NCBI GenBank assembly: GCA_963819075.1
Contig: CAWFUP010000001.1
Coordinates: 868,001-932,000, forward strand
Length of the DNA: 64,000 nt
Source: CAVQBJ01 sp963819075
Lineage (GTDB): Bacteria; Actinomycetota; Thermoleophilia; Solirubrobacterales; Solirubrobacteraceae
Direction: 5' to 3'
The notes under the pieces were generated by a model that was given only the letters and a program-made list of their open reading frames with translations, was not told the DNA's origin and ran no database searches. This document shows, one piece after another, positions 19,555-25,633 of the stretch. Numbering within the stretch: position 1 is the stretch's first letter; every line of letters begins with the position of its first letter. A program made the position numbers and the translations under genes.

Positions 19555-19893
19555 ATGCACCTTCCGAAGGCAAAGAAGGCAGTTGCCGTACTCGCTGCGA
19601 TCGCTGGCTGCGCCATGCTGCCGGCGAGTGCCCTGGCCGCGCCCGGCTCGATCAGCGCCACGGCGAGCCCAGGCGGCTTCTTGGGCTGCGCGCAGACGAA
19701 CCAGCTTCAGTCCGGTTTCGCGGGCGCCACGAGCCAGATCGCCTGGAGCCCGAACGTCGGTCTCTTCAGTCCGAGCACGCTCTTCAACGAGGCCTCGATC
19801 AACGCATTCCTTGCCCAGGAAGGAATTCCGGGCCGGGTCTCCTCACCGAGTGGCGTCCTGACGCTCGTAACCGTCGCCGGCGGCCACTGCTAG
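19555..19893 (+). CDS. small secreted protein of unknown function
   Basis: The 112-residue product starts at ATG 19555 behind a good ribosome-binding site (AAGGGAGACC). It has a classical signal peptide: MHLPKAKKA, a hydrophobic run to CAMLPASALAA, cleavage expected after ALA-A. The mature part is about 85 residues and rich in Gly, Ser and Ala. It contains only two or three cysteines (GCAQTNQ; a terminal GGHC) that could form a disulfide. No family is recognised. A strong terminator follows within 15 bases, so this is a monocistronic, possibly highly expressed exported protein. The reading frame extends upstream to 19351, but that part lacks protein character. Confidence 0.75.
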   Translation: MHLPKAKKAVAVLAAIAGCAMLPASALAAPGSISATASPGGFLGCAQTNQLQSGFAGATSQIAWSPNVGLFSPSTLFNEASINAFLAQEGIPGRVSSPSGVLTLVTVAGGHC

Positions 19894-19906
19894 CCAGCAC
19901 CCACCC

Positions 19907-19937
19907 GTGCGCCCCGCAACGCGATTGCGGGGCGCAC
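19907..19937 (+). terminator. strong hairpin terminator after the small secreted protein
   Basis: A perfect 13-bp stem, GTGCGCCCCGCAA paired with TTGCGGGGCGCAC, closes a 5-base loop (CGCGA), 13 bases after the stop codon. There is no T-run, as is common for actinobacterial terminators. Confidence 0.8.
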
Positions 19938-20012
19938 GCGAGAGGGGATGACGTTGGGAGCGTTCCGACGGTAGTTGCCATAAGCGGGCTATCGCGCGTG
20001 TCACCGAGGCGG

Positions 20013-20034
20013 GTCCCTCCCCGGGTATGGCGTT
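20013..20034 (+). repeat. attachment-site copy 3 (22-bp remnant)
   Basis: The 22 bases match 17017-17038 exactly, including the two T residues after GGCG that copy 1 lacks. They cover the T-arm 3' strand and the acceptor end. The rest of the tRNA half is missing, so this end has been eroded or replaced. Confidence 0.7.
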
Positions 20035-20063
20035 ATCGGTCGAGGGTGCGTCGGTCGACCTCG

Positions 20064-20750
20064 TCAGGCGCGAGAGGCAATCGTGTGTAGTCGAGGGAGG
20101 ATCACTGCGCTCGCGCGAGATTGGCTCGCCGGATCGGGGAGAAGGTTGCCGAGCAGGCCGTCGGGGAAGCGCGGTGCGGCGGTTACGCGTTGGACCTGCT
20201 CCCCGACGTAGTGCTGCAGGTCTTTGTGCGCGGTGAGGAGCTCGTCCACGATCTCTTTGCGTCCGTCGATCGGCGATGATGTCCGCGAAGTCGCGGCTGG
20301 ATAGGAAGTCGTCTCGGCCGCGGTCGCTAGACGCTTCGAATTTCATTGCGAGGAGGTACGGCGGCGAGGCGGCGCGTATCGGTGCGCCCGACGGCAGGAC
20401 CACGCGCGCGGCATGAGGAATTGATCGGCGCTGCCACTGGCGAAGCCGAGAATCTTGGGGTCGGCGGGCATGACGTCGAGGATCAGGTCGCTGACTTGTT
20501 GGCGCCAGCGGCAGATCAGCCCGTCGTGTTGGTCTTGATGGAAGCCTCGTTCGCGAAGCTTGGCCTCGAAGTCGTAGTAGGCGGTGCGCGTAGTGACCTC
20601 GACGATGACGTCGACGTCTTTGGTCGGGCGAGCGGGGGGTGCAGCTGGGTCAGTGATCCACAATGGGATGGTTGCGCCGCCGACGAAGATCACGTCGTGG
20701 ACCAGTTCGTCGAGGGACGCGGCGGCGGTCTCGATGAGATGAATGCTCAC
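20064..20750 (-). pseudogene. AbiEii/AbiGii-type nucleotidyltransferase, two frameshifts
   Basis: The three pieces belong to one nucleotidyltransferase-like toxin of the AbiEii family. Frame 1 (20750 to about 20400) reads HDVIFVGGATIPLWITD, with the GG core of the active site, then TKDVDVIVEV carrying the D.D metal ligands, and DFEAKLRERGFHQD. Frame 2 (about 20400 to 20280) continues with VVLPSGAPIRAASPPYLLAMKFEA and RDFADIIA. Frame 3 (about 20280 to 20064) ends with IDGRKEIVDELLTAHKDLQHYVGEQ. The joins fit only if the frame changes twice, so no full-length toxin can be made. The start overlaps the stop of the upstream gene (ATGA), as in an AbiE operon. A sequencing error cannot be excluded without reads. 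Confidence 0.75.
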
Positions 20751-21265
20751 GCCGCGATGTTGGATGCGTTGAGCCTGGCTCGAAGTAACTCGTCGGCAAG
20801 GTTCCGGACGCGAGCGTCGCCCACACGCAGGCCGTCGATCAGCGCGAGCGATCCGGCGAGATAAGGATCGCGTCGCGCGATCTCGGTGGCCGAACGGTGG
20901 AGGGGTTGGAGCGTGAGGCCGCGATGATCCCCGAGGGCGTCTGGCCAGACCGGGGGGAGGTCGTCGTACGGCGCGAGCTCATCGGACAGCGGTCGGGCCG
21001 CCCAAGCGGTCGGAATGCCGCGCGTCTCGCCTCCTAGGACGGCGGGGAAGCAGTACTGCACGGCGTGGACGAGGAACTCTTCGCTGCGGGCGAGGTTGGC
21101 GCGGCGGAGTTGCGGCATGTACAGCCGGGAGCCGGCGAGGCGCACAAGGGAGCGTTGAATGACGCTCCGCGGGATGGCGAGGTCTGACTCCAGGGAACGC
21201 ACCGTCCATGGAGGCTGGACCGTCGTCAGCTTCAGCAATACGACGACGTCTTCCCCCTTGAGCAT
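20747..21265 (-). CDS. AbiEi-like antitoxin/regulator partner of the nucleotidyltransferase
   Basis: This intact 172-residue protein sits directly upstream of the broken nucleotidyltransferase and overlaps it by four bases. The N-terminal part looks like a winged helix: VVLLKLTTVQPPWTVRSLESDLAIPRSVIQRSLVRLAGSRLY. The rest contains PLHRSATEIARRDPYLAGSLALIDGLRVGDARVRNLADELL, with features seen in proteins encoded next to AbiEii toxins. In AbiE systems the first protein binds the promoter and counteracts the toxin. This assignment rests mainly on gene order. With its toxin inactivated, its only remaining role would be DNA binding. Confidence 0.65.
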   Translation of the reverse strand: MLKGEDVVVLLKLTTVQPPWTVRSLESDLAIPRSVIQRSLVRLAGSRLYMPQLRRANLARSEEFLVHAVQYCFPAVLGGETRGIPTAWAARPLSDELAPYDDLPPVWPDALGDHRGLTLQPLHRSATEIARRDPYLAGSLALIDGLRVGDARVRNLADELLRARLNASNIAA

Positions 21266-21269
21266 GAGT

Positions 21270-21599
21270 TCAGCCTAGCAGATTGTCCCAAGTCCCGGGA
21301 CTGGGGACAGGAGTCATCGCCTGGTCGCGGCAAACGCTTGGCGTGTCAAGCGGATCCGGGGCCATCTCCGCGAGAGTGGCCAGGTCCGCGAGATATCTCT
21401 GCGCGTGCTCGGCGCTGACGCGCGACCGTAGGCGCGGTCGTGCGAGGACGTCCGCGACCTCCGCCAGGAGTGAGGGCGACATTACGAGCTCGATCCGGCC
21501 GTCGAGCGCGGCGCTGATGATCAGCACGGACGGCGCTTGCGGCGAACGGCCCAACGCTGCCGACACGAGCACATTCGCATCGGCGACTACGCGCATCAA
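21270..21599 (-). pseudogene. PIN-domain toxin, C-terminally truncated
   Basis: The 109-residue product begins as a VapC-like PIN ribonuclease: MMRVVADANVLVSAAL, with the first catalytic Asp, then SPSLLAEVADVLARPRLR with the conserved Glu. After PSVCRD, where the family continues with a DDDYL-type acidic motif and a T.D core, the sequence changes to QAMTPVPSPGTWDNLLG and stops. Two of the four acidic metal ligands are therefore absent, and the enzyme is predicted inactive. The new end abuts the AbiE-like operon (5 bases away), so a deletion joining the two operons probably removed the last third. Confidence 0.75.
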
Positions 21600-21838
21600 T
21601 CCGCGATGCGGCAGGCCGCCCGCGCCGCCTTGAGCTCCTCGCGTGCGAGCGCCATCGCGTGGTCATCGCTCAGGTTGCTCTTCGCCTGCAGGTGGCCGAG
21701 GAGCTCTCGCAGGTCGTAGGCGCGGATCGCGCGGTCGAGGATCTCGCCTTCGCTGACGTGCGCGTCGGCTGCGTGCTTACGCAGGATCGCGGCGACCTCG
21801 GCGTCGAGGTCGACGGTGACGTGCTCGCGAGTGGCCAC
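21596..21838 (-). CDS. ribbon-helix-helix antitoxin of the PIN pair
   Basis: The 80-residue protein reads VATREHVTVDLDAEVAAILRKHAADAHVSEGEILDRAIRAYDLRELL, a CopG/MetJ-type beta-strand followed by two helices. This is the DNA-binding half of a VapB-like antitoxin. The C-terminal tail (SNLSDDHAMALAREELKAAR) would wrap the PIN toxin. Its stop overlaps the toxin start (ATGA). GTG 21838 is preferred because the fold begins there, although the frame is open to 21913. Antitoxin is intact while its toxin is truncated. Confidence 0.78.
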   Translation of the reverse strand: MATREHVTVDLDAEVAAILRKHAADAHVSEGEILDRAIRAYDLRELLGHLQAKSNLSDDHAMALAREELKAARAACRIAD

Positions 21839-21960
21839 GACGACAGCGTACCGGCGAGCGCGGAATCGCCGAGGGGCCTCGCTGGCGATCCAGATGCCCG
21901 CACCGTTTGTCACGAGCTGCCCTGGCAGGAACTGTCAGGCGATCGCGCTGAGCGCCAATC

Positions 21961-22072
21961 GCGAAACCTGTCCCAGACTCTGTCTCAAACTCCCCAATTC
22001 TTGGGTCGGTTGAGCGCACCTGACGGCATATGAGCGCAGGTCAGAGACCGGAGGTCGCCCGTTTCTGTCGAT
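21961..22072. repeat. unit-end module C (paired TGTCYCA repeats)
   Basis: TGTCCCA at 21969-21975 and TGTCTCA at 21981-21987 are 12 bases apart, followed by GGTCGGTTGAGCGCACCTGA, GAGCGCAG and AGAGACCGG. This is the same order as at 16867-16977, again ending at an attachment copy. Confidence 0.62.
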
Positions 22073-22131
22073 CTTGAGATCCGTTGCCCTGTATGGGGTT
22101 CTGAGGGTTCGACTCCCTCCCCGGGTATGGC
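22073..22131 (+). repeat. attachment-site copy 4 (diverged)
   Basis: Collinear with 761-819 but with several substitutions: TTGAGATCC in place of TTAAAATCC, a variable arm reading CCCTGTATGGGG, and TTCGACT in the T loop. The acceptor end and GGTATGGC are kept. The variable-arm changes keep its pairing potential, which suggests the copy came from a different tRNA-Leu allele brought in by the element. Confidence 0.75.
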
Positions 22132-22157
22132 TGCACTGTTGGGCTGTCAGTGCGCGA

Positions 22158-22550
22158 TCACCGGCTGATCCGTGGGCGCAGCCAGTCAGCGAGTTCCTCG
22201 CGGCCCCATGTGCCCGCCGCGATCGCGAGCACGGCCTGCTCCGCGTCGTCGGTGCTGGGGGGTTGGCTCCAATGCCAGCCGTTGATCGCGATGAAGAGGC
22301 GAAGCGACACCCAGGCGGCGCGTTTGTTGCCGTCGGGCAGCGGGTGATGCTTCGCCAGGTGCACCGCGAGCACGGCCGCCTTGTCGATGACGGGGTAGAA
22401 CTCGACATCTCCGAATCCCGCCGCTGGCGCATGCAGGGCGGAGTCCGCCAGATCGAGCTTCGCCGCGCGCATGAGCGTCTCGATGTCGAGTCCGGTGATC
22501 TCGACTGCGATGGCGAGAAAGTCGGTGAGGTCGAGGTACTCGACGCTCAC
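22158..22550 (-). CDS. doc: Doc-type Fic toxin (death on curing)
   Basis: The 130-residue protein carries the Fic/Doc signature HHPLPDGNKRAAW at about residues 68-80: catalytic His, the phosphate-binding Asp-Gly-Asn-Lys-Arg, with Leu in place of the usual Phe. It has the Doc length and the N-terminal segment VEYLDLTDFLAIAVEITGLD. Doc kinases phosphorylate EF-Tu and stop translation; the antitoxin completes or blocks the active site. Its start overlaps the stop of the upstream antitoxin gene by four bases. All active-site residues are present, so this is the only toxin in the stack that looks fully active by sequence. Confidence 0.88.
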   Translation of the reverse strand: MSVEYLDLTDFLAIAVEITGLDIETLMRAAKLDLADSALHAPAAGFGDVEFYPVIDKAAVLAVHLAKHHPLPDGNKRAAWVSLRLFIAINGWHWSQPPSTDDAEQAVLAIAAGTWGREELADWLRPRISR

Positions 22551-22756
22551 TTCGCGAGCCGCTCGAGCAGCTCGCGGTCCTCGTCGATGATGCGGCGAAG
22601 CCTCGCCTTGAAGTCGGGGTCGGAGCGCCGGCGCTCGACGGCTTCCTTGAGTGCCTGTTTGACGGTCTCGTTCAGGCTCAGGCCCTCGGCTCTTGCGAGA
22701 GCCTCGGTGTCGGCCGCGAGGTTGTCGTCGAGGCGAACGGTCAGATTCTTGGGCAT
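22547..22756 (-). CDS. ribbon-helix-helix antitoxin of the Doc pair
   Basis: The 69-residue protein starts MPKNLTVRLDDNLAADTEALARAEGLSLNETVKQALKEAV, a clear ribbon-helix-helix DNA-binding fold. The charged tail RRSDPDFKARLRRIIDEDRELLERLAK probably binds Doc. The ATG at 22756 sits inside a palindrome and six bases after a possible -10 (TATCAT), so the mRNA may be leaderless and self-repressed. The tandem 7-mer repeats lie immediately upstream. Confidence 0.85.
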   Translation of the reverse strand: MPKNLTVRLDDNLAADTEALARAEGLSLNETVKQALKEAVERRRSDPDFKARLRRIIDEDRELLERLAK

Positions 22757-22773
22757 GGTGTCATGATACCATG
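22754..22773 (-). promoter_or_regulatory. palindromic operator over the antitoxin start
   Basis: Arms CATGGT (22754-22759) and ACCATG (22768-22773) flank GTCATGAT. The palindrome covers the antitoxin start codon and, on the minus strand, a TATCAT that could be the -10 box. Self-repression by the ribbon-helix-helix protein is inferred. Confidence 0.5.
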
Positions 22774-22821
22774 GCCTCGGGCCTCGGGCCTCGGGCCTCG
22801 GGCCTCGGGCCTCGGGCCTCG
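22773..22821. repeat. seven tandem copies of a 7-mer (GGCCTCG)
   Basis: Seven perfect, contiguous copies of GGCCTCG fill the -35 region and upstream part of the antitoxin promoter. The unit length is not a multiple of a helical turn, so gain or loss of copies would shift what lies in front of the promoter. Confidence 0.9.
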
Positions 22822-22860
22822 AGAGTCGAAACGCGGCGAGGGATCGATGCGAGCTGCGCG

Positions 22861-22966
22861 CGAAATCTGCCGGATCTTGTCCCAAGCTCCCCGAATCCTT
22901 AGGTCGGTTGAGCGCATCTGAGCGCATCTGAGCGCATCTGAGCGCATCTGAGCGCATCTGAGCGCA
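22861..22966. repeat. unit-end module D with expanded 10-mer
   Basis: CGAAATCTG at 22861, a degenerate first repeat (TGCCGGA) and TGTCCCA at 22878-22884 match the other unit ends. After GGTCGGTTG comes AGCGCATCTG five times in tandem from 22911, plus a partial sixth. Modules A and C have this 10-mer once. No attachment copy follows, so the outer border of the stack is lost or lies here. Confidence 0.75.
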
Positions 22967-23343
22967 GGGCGATGCTGTGGAAATTCTCATCGAACGGCGG
23001 GCGGCGGCGCCGCCGGGCACCGCGCGCATCGCCATGCCGGGACGAGCCGAAGCCGCCGAGGCGCTGGAGCCCGCACGGACCGGCCCGCGCGCGTCGTGGA
23101 CCCGCCGACTCTGCCGGCGGAGACGCCTCAGACGCGGGCAGTGCTCCTCGCCGGACCACGTGGGTTGCTACCCAGGCTCGCCGAGCATCGTCCGGTCGCT
23201 CGCGTTAGGCTCGGGAATGCGCAGCAGCGCTGAGCGTGACCGAGAGCGGGCGCAGCCGCACCGAGTGAACACGACTTGCCATCGGCGCCCGCCTCTTCCA
23301 ACTGACCGTGCTCACGGAGCTTGACCCTTACGGAAGGCGGACA
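22967..23343. other. intergenic stretch, no gene seen
   Basis: About 375 bases between the last unit-end module and the glycosyltransferase operon. Several short open frames exist on both strands, but none has a recognisable fold or a convincing ribosome-binding site. The promoter of the operon at 23344 should be here. Confidence 0.4.
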
Positions 23344-24711
23344 GTGATCACCGGCGTCGCGCGACGCCGCATAGCGGCTGCCTTGGGTGCCGCGATGCTG
23401 CTGGGGGTGATTCTGCGCCTCGTCTGGCCCTCCGACATGGAGTACAAGGCCGACGAGGTCTATCTGTTCAGCCACGCGACCGGCGCGAATCCGTTTCCGT
23501 GGGTGGGGCAGGCATCCGGTGTGGGAACGAGCAACCCCGGGATGGGCATCTGGGTCTACTCGCTAATGGCTCAAGGGCTTCGGCTCAGCACCCCCGTCCA
23601 GCTCGTCCGTGGAGTGATGGTGCTCAACGTCGTAGCGCTCGCGGCACTCGCGGTATTCGCACTGCGGGTGGTGCCACGTCGGCAACGGGAGCCGTGGCTG
23701 TGGGCGACCGCGTTGGTTGCCGTCAATCCGGTGGCGGTTCTGTTCGGCCGAAAGCTCTGGATACAGTCGGCGCTGCCGCCGTTCGCCGTGGCTCTCCTGT
23801 TCGCCTGGTGGCGCCGCGGCCATCGCGCAGGTGCGTTCGCGTGGGGCCTCGTTGGCGCCTGGCTGGGGCAGATCCACATGACCGGTTTCTTCTTCGCGGG
23901 GGGCCTCGCCGCGTGGACAGCACTGTACGACCGCCCTGGCGTCCGCTGGCGCTGGTGGCTGGCCGGGTCGCTGCTCGGTGCGGTGACGCTCGTGCCTTGG
24001 CTGGTCTATGTGCTTGGACACGAGGGCGTGCCGACGCGCAGCCTGGTGAACTCGATCCAGCCACGGTTCTGGGCTCTGTGGGTCACGTATCCCCTCGGCT
24101 TCAACATATTTGACTCCTTCGGCACCGACTCCTGGCATCTGCTGGCGTGGCCCACGCTCGGCGGAACGTCGCTGTACCTCGTGGCGGTCGCATGCGTCGT
24201 CATCATCGCGGTTGGCATCGCCATCGGCGTCGAGGCGTTCACGCTTACCATCTGGCCGAGGCGCGGGCGGCCGACGCGGGCCCTCGGCGGGCGGACATCG
24301 GACAGCGCCCTCTCGGTCCGCGCGGCGTTTTGGGGTTACGGACTCTTGATCACCGCGAGCGGAATCGTGATGTTTCGCCACTACCTGATCGTCACGTTCG
24401 CGCTGCCGTTCGTCCTCGTGGCGGCGACCGCGCTGCTCGGGACGAGGCGTGGCCGCCGTCTCCTCGCGGTCCTCGTGGTCGCAGAGGCGGCGTTGTCGGT
24501 GGGATACCTCACCTACATACACGCTCGCGGTGGCGCGCCGGGCGGAGACTACGGCGTGGCCTACGACGCCCAGACACACGTCGCGCCGCGGAGAGTGATT
24601 CGCATCGCCAGCGTAGTGCGCACGCACCCGGTGCCTCCGGTGTCAGCGTTGCGAGCAACCCGCACGCGCATTGACCCCCACAGCGATCCACCTATGCTGC
24701 CAGCGCCATGA
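23344..24711 (+). CDS. multi-spanning glycosyltransferase, GT39/ArnT-like
   Basis: This membrane protein of 455 residues has about ten hydrophobic spans and the layout of polyprenol-phosphate-sugar-dependent transferases. The first helix is ALGAAMLLGVILRLVW. An extracytoplasmic loop with acidic residues follows (SDMEYKADEVYLF), where GT39/GT83 enzymes keep a catalytic Asp/Glu. Later landmarks are NPVAVLFGRKLWIQSALPP and WLGQIHMTGFFFAGGLAAW. It would move a sugar from a lipid carrier to a protein or glycolipid on the outer face of the membrane. GTG 23344 has a good ribosome-binding site (GGAAGGCGG); the frame opens 36 bases earlier. The next gene overlaps by four bases and supplies a likely lipid-linked sugar. 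The acceptor is unknown. Confidence 0.75.
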   Translation: MITGVARRRIAAALGAAMLLGVILRLVWPSDMEYKADEVYLFSHATGANPFPWVGQASGVGTSNPGMGIWVYSLMAQGLRLSTPVQLVRGVMVLNVVALAALAVFALRVVPRRQREPWLWATALVAVNPVAVLFGRKLWIQSALPPFAVALLFAWWRRGHRAGAFAWGLVGAWLGQIHMTGFFFAGGLAAWTALYDRPGVRWRWWLAGSLLGAVTLVPWLVYVLGHEGVPTRSLVNSIQPRFWALWVTYPLGFNIFDSFGTDSWHLLAWPTLGGTSLYLVAVACVVIIAVGIAIGVEAFTLTIWPRRGRPTRALGGRTSDSALSVRAAFWGYGLLITASGIVMFRHYLIVTFALPFVLVAATALLGTRRGRRLLAVLVVAEAALSVGYLTYIHARGGAPGGDYGVAYDAQTHVAPRRVIRIASVVRTHPVPPVSALRATRTRIDPHSDPPMLPAP

Positions 24712-25544
24712 CCACGTTGTCGATCCTCATGCCGGTGTACAACGAACGCGCGACGATCGAGCGGGCCATCTCCGAGGTCATGAGCGCTCGCCTGCCGATC
24801 GCGCACGAGCTGATCGTGGTCGATGACGGATCCGACGACGGCACCGAGGAGATCCTCGCCTGCGGCCACTGGCCGGAAGGGGTGTCGGTGCGACGGCACG
24901 CGATCAACCAGGGCAAGGGCGCTGCGGTTCGCACGGCCCTGAGTCACGCGAACGGCGAGCTGGCCGCGATCTTCGACTCCGACCTCGAGTACCGCGCAGA
25001 CGATCTCGCGATCTTATTGCCGCCCCTACTGGACGGTGAGACGAGCGTGGTCTTCGGCGTGCGCGCGTTCGAGGGTCACACCAGTCACTCGCTGCTCTAC
25101 GTCATGGGCAATCGCGGCGTGACGATGTGCGCAAACGTGCTTTTCAACGTGTACCTGCGCGACATCATGACCTGCCACAAAGTGCTGCGTACCGAGCTCT
25201 TCCGCAGCCTTGCCCTGCGTTCTCGCGGCTTCGGCATCGAGCCTGAGATCACCGCACGCGTACTGCAGAGCGGACAACGGATCTATGAAGTGCCCATCTC
25301 CTACCGGGCACGTCGCACCGAAGACGGAAAGAAGCTCACCGCCCGCGACGGCCTGCGTGTGGTGGGCACGCTCGTACGCTGCCGGCTCACCGCACCCCGA
25401 CCTAAGCCGCAGCCACAGGCCACCGGAGTCGCACCCGGATCGCGGGCCCGCGCCGTCGCAGACCACGCTCCTCCCATACGCCACGCAGACACCGCGGTCC
25501 GCGACCACGAAGTGACAGCGGGAACGATCGGAGACGAAGGCTGA
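24708..25544 (+). CDS. GT2 family glycosyltransferase, dolichol-phosphate-mannose-synthase-like
   Basis: The 278-residue protein shows a GT-A fold of family 2: LSILMPVYNERATIERAI (nucleotide-binding strand), ELIVVDDGSDDGTEEIL, NQGKGAAVRTAL, and the metal motif FDSDLEY in place of DADLQH. It ends with GFGIEPEITARVLQSGQRIYEVPISYRARRTEDGKKL, typical of polyprenol-phosphate glycosyltransferases. The reaction would be NDP-sugar plus polyprenyl phosphate at the cytoplasmic face. There are no transmembrane helices. The C-terminal 50 residues, rich in Pro, Ala and His, are not part of the fold. Coupled by ATGA overlap to the upstream membrane transferase that could use its product. Confidence 0.85.
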   Translation: MTTLSILMPVYNERATIERAISEVMSARLPIAHELIVVDDGSDDGTEEILACGHWPEGVSVRRHAINQGKGAAVRTALSHANGELAAIFDSDLEYRADDLAILLPPLLDGETSVVFGVRAFEGHTSHSLLYVMGNRGVTMCANVLFNVYLRDIMTCHKVLRTELFRSLALRSRGFGIEPEITARVLQSGQRIYEVPISYRARRTEDGKKLTARDGLRVVGTLVRCRLTAPRPKPQPQATGVAPGSRARAVADHAPPIRHADTAVRDHEVTAGTIGDEG

Positions 25545-25581
25545 AGTTCGTTGGCCGGAGCCCGCCCGAGCGCAACATGCG

Positions 25582-25609
25582 TTAGGCAACCCGAATTAGG
25601 GCACCCTAA
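25582..25609 (+). promoter_or_regulatory. IdeR/DtxR-like inverted repeat before the radical SAM genes
   Basis: TTAGGGCACCCTAA (25596-25609) is an inverted repeat with arms TTAGGG/CCCTAA, preceded 14 bases upstream by another TTAGG half-site. The outer bases match the TTAGG...CCTAA frame of DtxR/IdeR operators, but the centre does not match well. It ends 24 bases before the ATG of the B12 radical SAM gene, a good place for a repressor. Iron control is a guess from the motif. Confidence 0.35.
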
Positions 25610-25633
25610 GACATCTGGTAGCGTCTCGCGCAG

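Larger units (their letters stand above)
761..22966. mobile_element. stacked integrative units at tRNA-Leu(UAA)
   Basis: Four copies, whole or partial, of the tRNA-Leu 3' end divide this stretch into consecutive units: 820-17036, 17037-20034, 20035-22131 and a last one up to about 22966. Copies of a paired TGTCCCA module lie at 16874, 19286, 21969 and 22878, and a weaker one at 889. Cargo is accessory: a giant repeat protein, secreted proteins and four toxin-antitoxin-like pairs. No integrase, excisionase, replication or transfer gene can be recognised, so the units are either decayed or were mobilised by an integrase supplied elsewhere. Exact outer borders are inferred. Confidence 0.72.

Noticed and set aside
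22773..22966. CRISPR array
   Set aside because: The 7-mer and 10-mer repeats are contiguous, with no spacers, and no cas gene is near.
22977..23324. Possible 115-codon gene left of the glycosyltransferase operon
   Set aside because: No ribosome-binding site, Arg/Ala/Pro-rich product, and overlap with the real operon start.
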